64,000 bases of DNA from Streptococcus mitis. GTDB lineage: Bacteria; Bacillota; Bacilli; Lactobacillales; Streptococcaceae. Below the pieces are notes generated by a model. It made no database searches. It saw only the letters and a program-made list of their open reading frames with translations, and was not told the origin of the DNA. Position numbers and translations under genes: made by a program. Below are positions 15,367-24,521 of the stretch, piece after piece. The stretch's first letter is position 1. Each line of letters starts with the position of its first letter. The stretch spans positions 97,656 to 161,655 of the forward strand of contig MKYF01000028.1 of NCBI GenBank assembly GCA_001914195.1, in the 5' to 3' direction.

Positions 15367-18300
15367 TTATTTAAAGATTGAAGTTTTAAAGCTGTTTGTT
15401 TGTTGAAGAAGTTTTTTGAATAATTTCTCTTTAAGTGACACAGTATTATCAAATTTAACTGATCCATTTTTAAGAGTAGCTTTATCTTTATCAACAGCTG
15501 CAGCAAATGCATTCTTCAAGTCATCGTAACTACTGTATGTAGTACCGTCGATTGTAACAGGGTTAAATCCTGCTTTAGCATTATCAACAACTTCTTTGAA
15601 GTATTCTTTCTTCCAATCTTCTAGAGTATTAAATTTACCATCAGAAACTTTCTTAATGATAAAGTCATCACCTAGAGTAGCATGACCAGCCTGTTTAGAC
15701 TCATTTTTCAGCATATTAGAAGCGTAGTTTAAGAAGCCTTTTTCATATCCAAAGTAACCCCACATACGGAATGTGTTATGTTTGAATGACATAGAGCCTG
15801 GAGCTCCTTCACTTGTATTACCACCATAGATACCAGCAGTGATAGGCACCGTTACATAGGCAGAGCCAAATCCAGTTGGGTCATAAGTACCATTACCAGG
15901 ACCGTGTTTGGTCATGAAGTTCTTGTCTACTAGGTCGTTAACAGAAGTTAAGTTATATTCTTTTTCTTCTGCATTCAAATCACGAACCTCATCGTATTGG
16001 TTCTTCGTATTAGCGTTACGTAGTTTTTTAGCAACTTTCTTGAACCAAGCGTTGTTTAGTGCTTTATCGTGTTTATCAATTACAGCTTCTCCTTCAAGAT
16101 AATCAAGAAGCATAAGCGTATCATTGAAACCTTTCATGTAGTGATCGATTTCTGCACGAGATGTCAAATCATTTGGATTAGTATTATACCATTGGTTTCC
16201 GTCATTTGGACGTTCGTATGCCATGTTCAACCCTAGTGCTTTAAAGTCACCGTTTGGACTTGTTTCAGCAGGTGATTGTAACATACCTTGTGCAAATGCT
16301 TCTAAGTCAGTACCTTCACGGTGTCTAGAACCACCTAAGTAAACCATACGGTCATTGACGTGAGTCGTTTCGTGAGTGAAGGCTGAGATACCGAAGTCAC
16401 TAATCATATCAGTAACCATGAAGAATACAGAATCATCTTTATAAGGGTTACCGTAAATACGAGCTACAGCTCCCATGCGCCAGTCAGTTGCATGATAACG
16501 ACCTGTTGGTCCGTATAATTCGCGGATAGGTGCTACATCTTTACCACTATTAGTATGTCCATATTTATCCGTGCTGATTCCTTTATAATTTTGGTTATCT
16601 AGTACTGGTGTAGGCACCATATTGTTGCTCTTCAATAGTTGATTACGAACTTTATCTAATGATAAACGAGACCAGAAGTCTAGGTAGTTTTGTTGACCTT
16701 TAGCGACTTTATTGATTTCAGCTTTGAATGCTTCACGTTCTTCCGCAGTATTCTTACCGTATTTTTCAAATGAACTGTAAGCCATAGTGTTATATGTTGA
16801 AATTAAGAACATATGTGCATCTTTTAAGTTTAGAAGTGGAAGAATCATTTTACCGTGAACATCATTATTCAATCCTTCGTATGCTCTGTGTTTCTTATCA
16901 GCAAATTCAGGAGTTGTTGTCTTCGGTTCAACGACATATACATTATCTTTAGTTGCTTTTATGAACCAATCGTTTAAGTCTGTATCACTTGTGAAGAGTT
17001 CCATATTGTATTTCAGGAACTCATGTAAATTACCTTTACCAGTAGCACCAGCGATTACTTCACGATAGGCATCGTGAGTGCGGTCCCCCTTAATATAACT
17101 TTCTTTAGAGCCAATATTGATGATTCTATCTAAGACGCTAACGTTCTTACCGTAGAAGTCCGGTTTGAACAACATTAACTCTTTAATGTTAAAGTCATCG
17201 AATTTAATACCGTAGTAACGATTTAGGTAAGACAAACCAAGAAGTACTGCAGCCTTATTGTCATCAATTTTCTTAATCAAGGCACGTTTAGCGGCTTCAT
17301 CAGTATTCAGTTGGTGATCTTCATTTTCCACTAACTTCGTAACGAATTGAGTAAGATTATCTTTAACATACTTGAAGCTTTCTTCTAGGTACAAGTCCTT
17401 AATTGCATTGACTTTGTTGCCACCAGTTCTACCCAAGTGTTGGTAAATCGAGTCAGATTGCAATTCAACTGGACTTAATTTGCTTTCAATAGCACTGATT
17501 AAGTCAGCACGATCTTTAACAACCATGTTTGGTGTGTACACAACTTCACCAAGCTCAGCAACACTATACTCTTTTACTTGCTTAACTTGAGAGTCTTTAG
17601 GAGAAATCGTAAAGATATCTTTTGTCTTATCCGCATAGTGAACCATAATATGGTCGGCATCTGTAAGGTCTGTGACAAAGTCATTGCCTTTCATTGCAGT
17701 TACAGACAATACTTCTTTAGTCATTAGTGGACTATCAGCAGCAAGTTTGTTCCCTTGGTCTACGATCCATTCTTTGTTGTAGAATGGTTGTAATTTTTCG
17801 ATATTGCGGTATGCAAGCTCACGAGATGCATCGTAATCTTGAGTATCTTTGTAAGTATCGGCTTTTGATTTAGTGTTGTTTAGTGTATTAACTACTGGTT
17901 CGTTAATCGCATAATCATGGGCAGTGATTCCCATTTTAGCGAATTTTTCTAAGGCTTGAGCTTCTGTAATACCTTTAATTTGTTTAGATTTATTGTATGA
18001 AGATAATCCTGTAGCTACATCCGTTACATAGAAGTTATTTTTGAAGTTATCAAATCCGAAGTATGAATCCCCTGTATCTACTGAGCTTGCTCCGTACATG
18101 ATTTCACCATTGGTTACTTTCATCATACTTACGTTATTTTCTACCCAACCCCAGTCATAGTTTTCATGGATTAAACCACCACTTTGACCGTGGTTTTTAA
18201 GTGTCATCGTACCTTTGATAAATGAATTTGTTAATCTACCACGTTGTTTGAAATCGTTAGGGTTTCCACCGTGGTTAACTTTAGCGACAAGTCCACCAAA

Positions 18301-21300
18301 TTTAGAGTTGTTACCTACAATATCACCGTCGAAATAAACACTATCTGTATTACTTCTCCAGCTTTCACTTACAAGTCCTCCAGACCACCAAGATTTGTCT
18401 CCAAGACTGTTAATCTTACCGATAAATGCAACGTTACGCATATTTGATTCGTCAAGTTTGTTAACTATGCCGGTAACGTCATTATTACCTTCAACACTAC
18501 CTGTTACTTTTACATTTTCGATATTTGAGTTTTTGAACATATCTCCAAGAGGAGCCACTTTATTATCTCCTGGCAAGTTAATATTAACATTACCAAGATT
18601 AATATCATGCACATGCGCATTTTCAACTCTAGCAAATAAAGGACGAGCTAAGTTGTGGATAGTAAATCTACCGCCATCATTACTTAGTAATTTACCTTTA
18701 AATGTATTAGTAACATAAGATTTTCCATTAGGTTTTACATTGGCTGCATTTAGATCTGCACCAAGTTTGAACTCACCGCTAGGGTTAGCTTTCATATCTT
18801 TTACAAGCTCATTGAAGTTGTAGTAAACATTACCTTCTTTTGCTTTTTGTTTTTCAAAGTAATGAACATACTCTTCGCTAAGTGTGTTATCAGCATTACG
18901 TTGAACTAAGTCTGGTGCTTTGGCAGTAACTTTATATAAAGTTTTTCCGTCTTTTTCTACTTCTTCAATCTTGTCAACAGCAAGTCGTGTAACCTTGTTG
19001 TCGTGAGTTGTAACTCGTAGGTAAAGTGGGGCAACATCAGCTGGTTTTTCTGTAAGCAAACTAGTATCTGTTTCATTACCGTCAGCGTCCACACTCATCA
19101 AGCTTGTTTCTTTGATATTTTTGATTTCAACTTTTTTGAGGTCAATTCTTAGAGGTTCTTCATTCAGAACTACTTCTTCATCGCCTTCACCACGGTCATA
19201 AACCATCTTAGTTTCAATCTTATAATCTTTGTAGTATTGCAAATCTGTCAGGCTAGCTGTTAAGTTGTCAGGTGAAACATTCAATGTTTTCACAATCTCA
19301 TCACCTTTTTTCAGAGTTAAGGTGATAGATTTAATGGCCGCCTTGCTTGGATTTTCTAGACTGTATTTAACATCTGAAGTCCGTTTCAAATCCTTAGGTT
19401 CAACTGCAGTGATGGTCAATACTGGTTTTTCAAAGCTCTTAGTACCACGTTTCAAAATTCGGTCTTGAGGGGCCTCAATGACTTCTTCTGTTACTTTTGG
19501 TGCATCCTCAGTCTTAACTCCTTTGATAGTATTAAAGGTCTTAGTGATTTTTTTCTGACCTTCTTTACCTTCTTGAGCTACAACTTCTAAACCTTTTTTC
19601 AGTTGAGCATCTTCTTCAATCTTTTCTTCGAATGGAATCTTTTCAATGCTTTCCTCTACAAGAGTTCCTTCAATTGGTTTTGTACCACGGCTTACCTGTT
19701 GGTTTACAGGTTCCTTGGTGACTTCTGTGCTGGTTGAAAGAACTTGGTCAGTTTTGACACCTTCTACCGTTTTATAGGTTGTTTTTGTAACTTGACTTCC
19801 TTTTTCACCATTTCGTAGGACAGTTTCTTCGTCTGTATACTTAGTTGGATCCTCAGTCGTTTCAGTTTTGTAGTCAATTTCTGTAGTTGATTCTTCGACA
19901 AGGGTTCCCTCAGTCACCTTATACTCAGGTAATTGATCTTGAACAAGTGCTTGACCTTCCTTGCCTGCCTCTTGGGTTCCTTTAGACTCTACCACAGCTT
20001 CTGGCAATTCTGGTTGTGTTAAAGATTGGCCTTCCTTACCTTCCTCTTGAGTTCCTTTAGACTCTACTATAGCTTCTGGCAATTCTGGCTGTGTTAGTGC
20101 TTGACCTTCTTTGCCTGCCTCTTGGGTTCCTTTAGACTCTACGGTAGCTTCTGGTAGTTCCGGTTGCGTTAAGGATTGTCCTGTCTTACCTTCTTCTTTG
20201 GTTCCTTTGGCTTCTACTGGAGCTTCTGGCAACTCTGGCTGCGTTAAGGATTGTCCTATCTTACCTTCTTCTTGTGTACCTTTAGCTACTTGGTGGCTTG
20301 GTTCATTTTGTGGTACTGGAGTTGGGGCAGGTTGCACCTCTTTCTTCGTTCCGACTGCAATGACTTGCGACACAGGATTTTGGACTACTTGGTCTTCGAT
20401 AACTTCTCTAACTTCTTGACCTTTGACCATCGATACTTTGGTTACAAGACGACGCTGACCCTTTACTCCAGCTGTGACGATACGAGTCTCTCCTTCTGCT
20501 AGATTCGCATCTGGATTTGTGACCGTTTCAAAAGGAATCTCAACCAAGCTCTCTTCCTGTCTTGTCTGAGGCTTCTCAGAAACTGGTTTTTCTTCAACAG
20601 CAGGAGCAACTGGATTCTCTACTACAGGTTTTTCGATGACAGTTTCTGGAGTGACAGCAGGTCTTTCCTGAGCTACTTCTGTTTTCTCGATTTCATTTGC
20701 ATTTTGCTTTTCTACTGGCAACTGAGGCTTCTCAGCTGAAGCTGGTCTTGATGGATGGAGTTCTGCTTCCTTGAAGTATCCAATGTATTCATAGCCATCA
20801 ATATGGATAATCCCTTCAGCCAAACCTTCATGTGTTGAGGCCGAAATAGTTTGGTTATAAGAAAGCAATTCTTTATTTTCAAATGCAAATGTTCCATAAG
20901 GTACAAAGGTGCTGGCTCCTAAAGAACCAATCAAGAGAACACCTAGAACTTCTCTACGACCTTTTTTAGACACCAAAAAGACTGCTAGCGAGGCCGTTGC
21001 CAAGCCAAGACCTGCCAAGGCTAGTTCCTTACTTCCTGTGTATGGAAGTTGTTGACTGTTAGTTGCCTTCTTACGATAAACTACATAAAGAATGTCATCA
21101 TCTTGAAATTCTGTAGGAACCTCATGGTGAATCAGGGCCTTTTCAGACTCGGTCAACTCCTGCTCCGCCAAATAACGGTAATGAACACTATGAGCACCGC
21201 CAACTTCATTGGCTTGAACCTTATCTACTGAAAGGGCACTGGCACCAAAAAGGAAGGCTCCGATGGCTACAGGACCTACCCCAACAGTTAGCTTACGAAT

Positions 21301-21345
21301 TGAATATTTTGTGATTTTTTCTAGTTGTTGTCTTGTTTTTCTCAT
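15367..21345 (-). CDS. zmpB: ZmpB-like cell-wall zinc metalloprotease, M26 family
   Basis: A 1992-residue surface protease. It has a YSIRK signal (about 14-35), an N-terminal LPYTG sorting motif (100-104) followed by two hydrophobic segments (about 108-127 and 135-155), three G5-like segments, five 25-residue proline/glutamate-rich repeats (352-476), an M26 N-terminal domain with GGLV/GGLI repeats (about 900-1090), and the zinc motif HETTH (1658-1662) with glutamate 1682 as likely third ligand. The N-terminal LPxTG is typical of M26 proteases. The neighbouring two-component system and pabB match the pneumococcal zmpB locus. A GTG at 21351 is also open; ATG 21345 has better spacing from AGAAAG and lies two bases after the stop of the upstream gene. 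Confidence 0.85.
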   Translation of the reverse strand: MRKTRQQLEKITKYSIRKLTVGVGPVAIGAFLFGASALSVDKVQANEVGGAHSVHYRYLAEQELTESEKALIHHEVPTEFQDDDILYVVYRKKATNSQQLPYTGSKELALAGLGLATASLAVFLVSKKGRREVLGVLLIGSLGASTFVPYGTFAFENKELLSYNQTISASTHEGLAEGIIHIDGYEYIGYFKEAELHPSRPASAEKPQLPVEKQNANEIEKTEVAQERPAVTPETVIEKPVVENPVAPAVEEKPVSEKPQTRQEESLVEIPFETVTNPDANLAEGETRIVTAGVKGQRRLVTKVSMVKGQEVREVIEDQVVQNPVSQVIAVGTKKEVQPAPTPVPQNEPSHQVAKGTQEEGKIGQSLTQPELPEAPVEAKGTKEEGKTGQSLTQPELPEATVESKGTQEAGKEGQALTQPELPEAIVESKGTQEEGKEGQSLTQPELPEAVVESKGTQEAGKEGQALVQDQLPEYKVTEGTLVEESTTEIDYKTETTEDPTKYTDEETVLRNGEKGSQVTKTTYKTVEGVKTDQVLSTSTEVTKEPVNQQVSRGTKPIEGTLVEESIEKIPFEEKIEEDAQLKKGLEVVAQEGKEGQKKITKTFNTIKGVKTEDAPKVTEEVIEAPQDRILKRGTKSFEKPVLTITAVEPKDLKRTSDVKYSLENPSKAAIKSITLTLKKGDEIVKTLNVSPDNLTASLTDLQYYKDYKIETKMVYDRGEGDEEVVLNEEPLRIDLKKVEIKNIKETSLMSVDADGNETDTSLLTEKPADVAPLYLRVTTHDNKVTRLAVDKIEEVEKDGKTLYKVTAKAPDLVQRNADNTLSEEYVHYFEKQKAKEGNVYYNFNELVKDMKANPSGEFKLGADLNAANVKPNGKSYVTNTFKGKLLSNDGGRFTIHNLARPLFARVENAHVHDINLGNVNINLPGDNKVAPLGDMFKNSNIENVKVTGSVEGNNDVTGIVNKLDESNMRNVAFIGKINSLGDKSWWSGGLVSESWRSNTDSVYFDGDIVGNNSKFGGLVAKVNHGGNPNDFKQRGRLTNSFIKGTMTLKNHGQSGGLIHENYDWGWVENNVSMMKVTNGEIMYGASSVDTGDSYFGFDNFKNNFYVTDVATGLSSYNKSKQIKGITEAQALEKFAKMGITAHDYAINEPVVNTLNNTKSKADTYKDTQDYDASRELAYRNIEKLQPFYNKEWIVDQGNKLAADSPLMTKEVLSVTAMKGNDFVTDLTDADHIMVHYADKTKDIFTISPKDSQVKQVKEYSVAELGEVVYTPNMVVKDRADLISAIESKLSPVELQSDSIYQHLGRTGGNKVNAIKDLYLEESFKYVKDNLTQFVTKLVENEDHQLNTDEAAKRALIKKIDDNKAAVLLGLSYLNRYYGIKFDDFNIKELMLFKPDFYGKNVSVLDRIINIGSKESYIKGDRTHDAYREVIAGATGKGNLHEFLKYNMELFTSDTDLNDWFIKATKDNVYVVEPKTTTPEFADKKHRAYEGLNNDVHGKMILPLLNLKDAHMFLISTYNTMAYSSFEKYGKNTAEEREAFKAEINKVAKGQQNYLDFWSRLSLDKVRNQLLKSNNMVPTPVLDNQNYKGISTDKYGHTNSGKDVAPIRELYGPTGRYHATDWRMGAVARIYGNPYKDDSVFFMVTDMISDFGISAFTHETTHVNDRMVYLGGSRHREGTDLEAFAQGMLQSPAETSPNGDFKALGLNMAYERPNDGNQWYNTNPNDLTSRAEIDHYMKGFNDTLMLLDYLEGEAVIDKHDKALNNAWFKKVAKKLRNANTKNQYDEVRDLNAEEKEYNLTSVNDLVDKNFMTKHGPGNGTYDPTGFGSAYVTVPITAGIYGGNTSEGAPGSMSFKHNTFRMWGYFGYEKGFLNYASNMLKNESKQAGHATLGDDFIIKKVSDGKFNTLEDWKKEYFKEVVDNAKAGFNPVTIDGTTYSSYDDLKNAFAAAVDKDKATLKNGSVKFDNTVSLKEKLFKKLLQQTNSFKTSIFK
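19918..20292. repeat. Five tandem 75-bp repeats in zmpB
   Basis: Each unit encodes 25 residues of the form VESKGTQEEGKEGQSLTQPE plus LPEAx. The middle units are the most alike, and they alternate between QEAG...QAL and QEEG...QSL versions. The stretch forms an extended wall-spanning region and should vary in copy number between strains. Confidence 0.85.
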
Positions 21346-21347
21346 TC

Positions 21348-21911
21348 TCACGACTTTCTGATAGAATCTTGTGGATAATGCGCACGCGCACCTCCAATTA
21401 ATTTTGGACGACTAGCAAGAGCCGTTACATGGGCATGCCCAATTTCTCTCAAAAGAGGGCGAATCGGAACCTGAACATGCTTGACATGCATGCCAATTGC
21501 AGTGTCTCCGATATCCAAGCCAGCATGAGCCTTGATAAATTCAATCTCAACTGGATCCTTCATAAACTTGAAGGCTGCCAACTGACCCGAACCTCCTGCA
21601 TGAAGAGTAGGAAGGACACTAACGATTTCCAGACCAAACTGCTCTGCCACCTGACGCTCAACAACGAGGGCCCGATTGACATGTTCACAACCTTGAACAG
21701 CTAGATGAATTCCTTTTTCCTCTAAGATATCTAGGATGGTCTTCACAATGATTTCGCCAATTTCTTGGCTGGATTCCTTGCCAATCTGACCACCTATCAC
21801 TTCACTAGAAGAAAGCCCCAAAACAAAGATGGATCCTTGCTTCAAATTGGCCTTTTCCAATACATCTTCTACAATCTGGCTTGTCTCTCTTTGAATGTCT
21901 TTTTCCTTCAT
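21348..21911 (-). CDS. UPF0340 family protein
   Basis: The 187-residue protein matches the UPF0340/TIGR01440 family (B. subtilis YwlG type), function unknown. Family-like stretches are GSIFVLGLSSSEVIGGQIGK, QGCEHVNRALVVER, and LHAGGSGQLAAFKFM. Seven more in-frame codons lie upstream; ATG 21911 is chosen because AGAGG stands seven bases in front and the family N-terminus begins there. Its promoter is TTGCTA, 17 bp, TATGAT. The zmpB ATG follows its TGA by two bases, so the protease gene is probably read from this promoter and translationally coupled. Confidence 0.85.
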   Translation of the reverse strand: MKEKDIQRETSQIVEDVLEKANLKQGSIFVLGLSSSEVIGGQIGKESSQEIGEIIVKTILDILEEKGIHLAVQGCEHVNRALVVERQVAEQFGLEIVSVLPTLHAGGSGQLAAFKFMKDPVEIEFIKAHAGLDIGDTAIGMHVKHVQVPIRPLLREIGHAHVTALASRPKLIGGARAHYPQDSIRKS

Positions 21912-21937
21912 ACTTGATACCTCTTTTATCACTATCT

Positions 21938-21966
21938 ATCATATCGTTTTTTCTTGTTTTTAGCAA
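21938..21966 (-). promoter_or_regulatory. Promoter of the UPF0340-zmpB unit
   Basis: TTGCTA (21966-21961), 17-bp spacer, TATGAT (21943-21938), about 27 bases before the UPF0340 start. No other promoter is seen directly before zmpB. Confidence 0.6.
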
Positions 21967-22003
21967 GATAGACAACCTGAAAATCTTACTCCAACCTGCA
22001 TAA

Positions 22004-22027
22004 AACTCCCAGAATTGACTGGGAGTT
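22004..22027 (-). terminator. Terminator after the histidine kinase gene
   Basis: AACTCCCAG, six-base loop, CTGGGAGTT with TTTTA on the minus-strand side; it overlaps the kinase stop codon. Confidence 0.7.
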
Positions 22028-23717
22028 AGTTAGTTTCTATTCTATTTATGTATATTTCAACTGTCGTACCCTTTAAAGGTGCAGAATCGATCTTCATCTG
22101 GTAATTGTCTCCAAAATGAAGTTTGAGCCGTTGGTCAACATTTTGAAGACCGACTCCCCCACGTTTGAGTTGACTTTGACTACTATCGCCAGCAACTTGG
22201 AAGCCAACTCCATCATCCTCAATGCGGATGACCAATCCCGAATCCTGTTTTTGGACAGAAACTCTAATATGTCCCTGACCTTCTTTTTCCTTGATGCCAT
22301 GGTAAAGAGCATTTTCTACAAGGGGTTGTAGGACCAGCTTGGGCAAGACTAGCTTATCAAAGGCAGGATTTTCATTAATTTCGTATTCCAGCTTATCTCC
22401 ATAACGCTGTTTCTGGATAAAGAGATACTGGCGGACATGATTGATTTCGTCAGAGAGACAAATCAAGTCCTTGCCTTGATTGAGCGCCAAGCGGAAGTAG
22501 GTAGCCAAGGACTTGGTCACCTGAACTACTCTCTGACTGTCCTGAAATTCAGCCATCCAGATGATGGTGTCCAAAGTGTTATAGAGGAAATGGGGGTTAA
22601 TCTGGCTCGATAGGGCTTGAAGTTGGTACTGACGGGTCGTTTCTTCCTGCCTGCGATTATCCGCCATCAGCTGATCAATCTGATCCAACATGGCATTAAA
22701 TTGGCGAGTCACTTCTCTCAGTTCATAGGCACCAGTTTCCTTGGCACGAAGATTCTGATTACCAGAAGCAATTTTCATCATGGTTTCTCTCAAATTCTTC
22801 AAAGGGGCAATCCAGCGTTTGAGACTGAACCATACCAAGCAGAGACAGGCAAGAAGAGAGGTGACACTAGCCCCAAGCAAGGTCCACATGAGTTGACTCC
22901 GAACCTGGTCTAACTTCTCCAACGAAGATACACCAAGCACCGTCCAATCAGTTCCTGCAATCTTTTCCTGACTGACGTAGGATTGGTGATCTAGCGTATA
23001 GCCCTGCCCTGCCTCAATATAGGGTTTCATGGCCTCCATTTCGCTAGACGAACTATAAACTGTGTGTTGAGGATGGTAGACAAATTCATGGTTTTCATTG
23101 ATGATAAAGGCAAAGCCCTGCTGACCCAACTGAAGTTGATTAAGATATGCTTCCAGAGTTTCATAAGAAATATCCAAACGAAGTACACCCAGATTGGCTC
23201 CCTTTGCATCAACAAGTTCTTGAGTGACAGAAATGACCCACTGACTATCTGATTTACGAGCTGGAGTCAAAACGGGCATGGCTCCCTGATGAATGGCCTT
23301 TTGGTACCACTCCTCAGCCATCATATCTGAGGAAGTTTTCATTTGCACACTGTCATCTGTAGAAATGACCTGACCGGATTTGGTCACCAGCACAACAGTT
23401 TTCAAGTCCTGATCTGCCTTTAAGATGGTCAAAAACAGATCTCGAATTCCCTTGATCTTGTCTTGACTGGGATTCTCAGCATAGGCCAGAACATCCGTCT
23501 GCTGGGTCAAACTAGTCGAGGTGGTTTCTAATTTTTTGATATAAGACTGAATAAAGTGGCTAGTCTGGCTGATGGTCGTTTGGCTGTTGCCCTCAATGGT
23601 GGCCTCAATGGCTGAAGAACTAGATTGATAGTAAAAAGTCCCAACCAGAGCTAGGAGAATGAGAAAGACCAGAAAGATGGAAATAACCATTCTGACTAGG
23701 AGAGAAGAACGCTTCAT
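22026..23717 (-). CDS. Sensor histidine kinase, LytS/YesM type (ZmpS-like)
   Basis: The 563-residue kinase has two membrane helices (about 9-29 and 273-297) enclosing a Cache-like extracellular sensor, a HAMP linker (about 298-350), and a His_kinase domain with the phospho-acceptor in QINPHFLYNTLDTI (about 373-386), then an HATPase domain with VENALYHG, EDDGVG and GVGLQNV. Such kinases pair with AraC-type regulators. Its ATG overlaps the regulator gene by four bases. It sits beside the protease gene, and the pneumococcal pair at this place has been linked to zmpB control; the ligand sensed is not known to me. Confidence 0.88.
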   Translation of the reverse strand: MKRSSLLVRMVISIFLVFLILLALVGTFYYQSSSSAIEATIEGNSQTTISQTSHFIQSYIKKLETTSTSLTQQTDVLAYAENPSQDKIKGIRDLFLTILKADQDLKTVVLVTKSGQVISTDDSVQMKTSSDMMAEEWYQKAIHQGAMPVLTPARKSDSQWVISVTQELVDAKGANLGVLRLDISYETLEAYLNQLQLGQQGFAFIINENHEFVYHPQHTVYSSSSEMEAMKPYIEAGQGYTLDHQSYVSQEKIAGTDWTVLGVSSLEKLDQVRSQLMWTLLGASVTSLLACLCLVWFSLKRWIAPLKNLRETMMKIASGNQNLRAKETGAYELREVTRQFNAMLDQIDQLMADNRRQEETTRQYQLQALSSQINPHFLYNTLDTIIWMAEFQDSQRVVQVTKSLATYFRLALNQGKDLICLSDEINHVRQYLFIQKQRYGDKLEYEINENPAFDKLVLPKLVLQPLVENALYHGIKEKEGQGHIRVSVQKQDSGLVIRIEDDGVGFQVAGDSSQSQLKRGGVGLQNVDQRLKLHFGDNYQMKIDSAPLKGTTVEIYINRIETN

Positions 23718-24451
23718 CGACCTCCCCCTTTCTTAAACTGACGAGGCGTCACACCTGCAATCTGTTTAAAACGTTGGGTAAAATAGTTCATATCTTCAAA
23801 GCCAACCTTCTCTGCGATCTCATAAATCTTCAGATCTGTAGTTAAAAGCAAGAGCTTGGCTTGTTTGACACGCTCTCTTACCAGATAATCCTGAAAAGGC
23901 AAGCCCAACTCTTTCTTAATCAAGGAGCTCAGATAAGTTGGACTAAAGCCCAAGTCACTGGCCAAAGACTTTAAACTAAATTGGCTATCAGCCAGATGGG
24001 AGTGGATTTTCTGAGCCAGGTTTCCCTCAAACTTATCGGTCAATAAATCTTGTAACTGCTCTTCCTTTTCTTCCTTGTCTAGTTTTTGCTTGATTTTCCC
24101 CAACATCTCCTCAATGTCCTGACGGGAAAAGGGTTTGAGCAGGTAGTCATCCACACCGAGTTTGACAGCAGACAAGGCATAATCAAAATCATCGTAGCCT
24201 GTCAAAAAAACTAGATGCACCTGAGGATAGGTTTCTCGTACCAGACTGGCCAACTGGATTCCATTTAGCTGAGGCATGTTGATATCGGTTAAAATGATAT
24301 CTGGCAGCTGCTTTTGTATCAATTCCCAAGCCTGCCTTCCATTTTCAGCCTGACCGATGATTTCCATATCGTAGGCTGCTACATTGACCAGTTTAGTCAA
24401 GCCTTGTCTTACCAGATATTCATCTTCTACGATTAAGATTGTGTAGGTCAT
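23714..24451 (-). CDS. AraC-type response regulator (YesN-like, ZmpR-like)
   Basis: The 245-residue protein has a receiver domain (1-120) with acidic residues EDE, phospho-acceptor aspartate in ILTDINMP and the lysine in YLLKPF, followed by a C-terminal AraC helix-turn-helix pair (about 145-245; SLKSLASDLGFSPTYLSSLI and YEIAEKVGFEDMNYFTQRFK). ATG 24451 is used, with AAGGAG eleven bases before and the family start MTYTILIVEDE. A TGC-TATACT extended -10 at 24481-24489 gives its own promoter behind msrAB. Confidence 0.9.
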   Translation of the reverse strand: MTYTILIVEDEYLVRQGLTKLVNVAAYDMEIIGQAENGRQAWELIQKQLPDIILTDINMPQLNGIQLASLVRETYPQVHLVFLTGYDDFDYALSAVKLGVDDYLLKPFSRQDIEEMLGKIKQKLDKEEKEEQLQDLLTDKFEGNLAQKIHSHLADSQFSLKSLASDLGFSPTYLSSLIKKELGLPFQDYLVRERVKQAKLLLLTTDLKIYEIAEKVGFEDMNYFTQRFKQIAGVTPRQFKKGGGR

Positions 24452-24480
24452 GCTCCGCTCCTTTGTCACTTACTAGTATC

Positions 24481-24489
24481 AGTATAGCA
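24481..24489 (-). promoter_or_regulatory. Two-component system promoter, extended -10
   Basis: TGC-TATACT on the minus strand about 30 bases before the regulator ATG. Confidence 0.6.
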
Positions 24490-24521
24490 AAATTCTCCTC
24501 TAACTGCTTAGGAAAGCCCTC

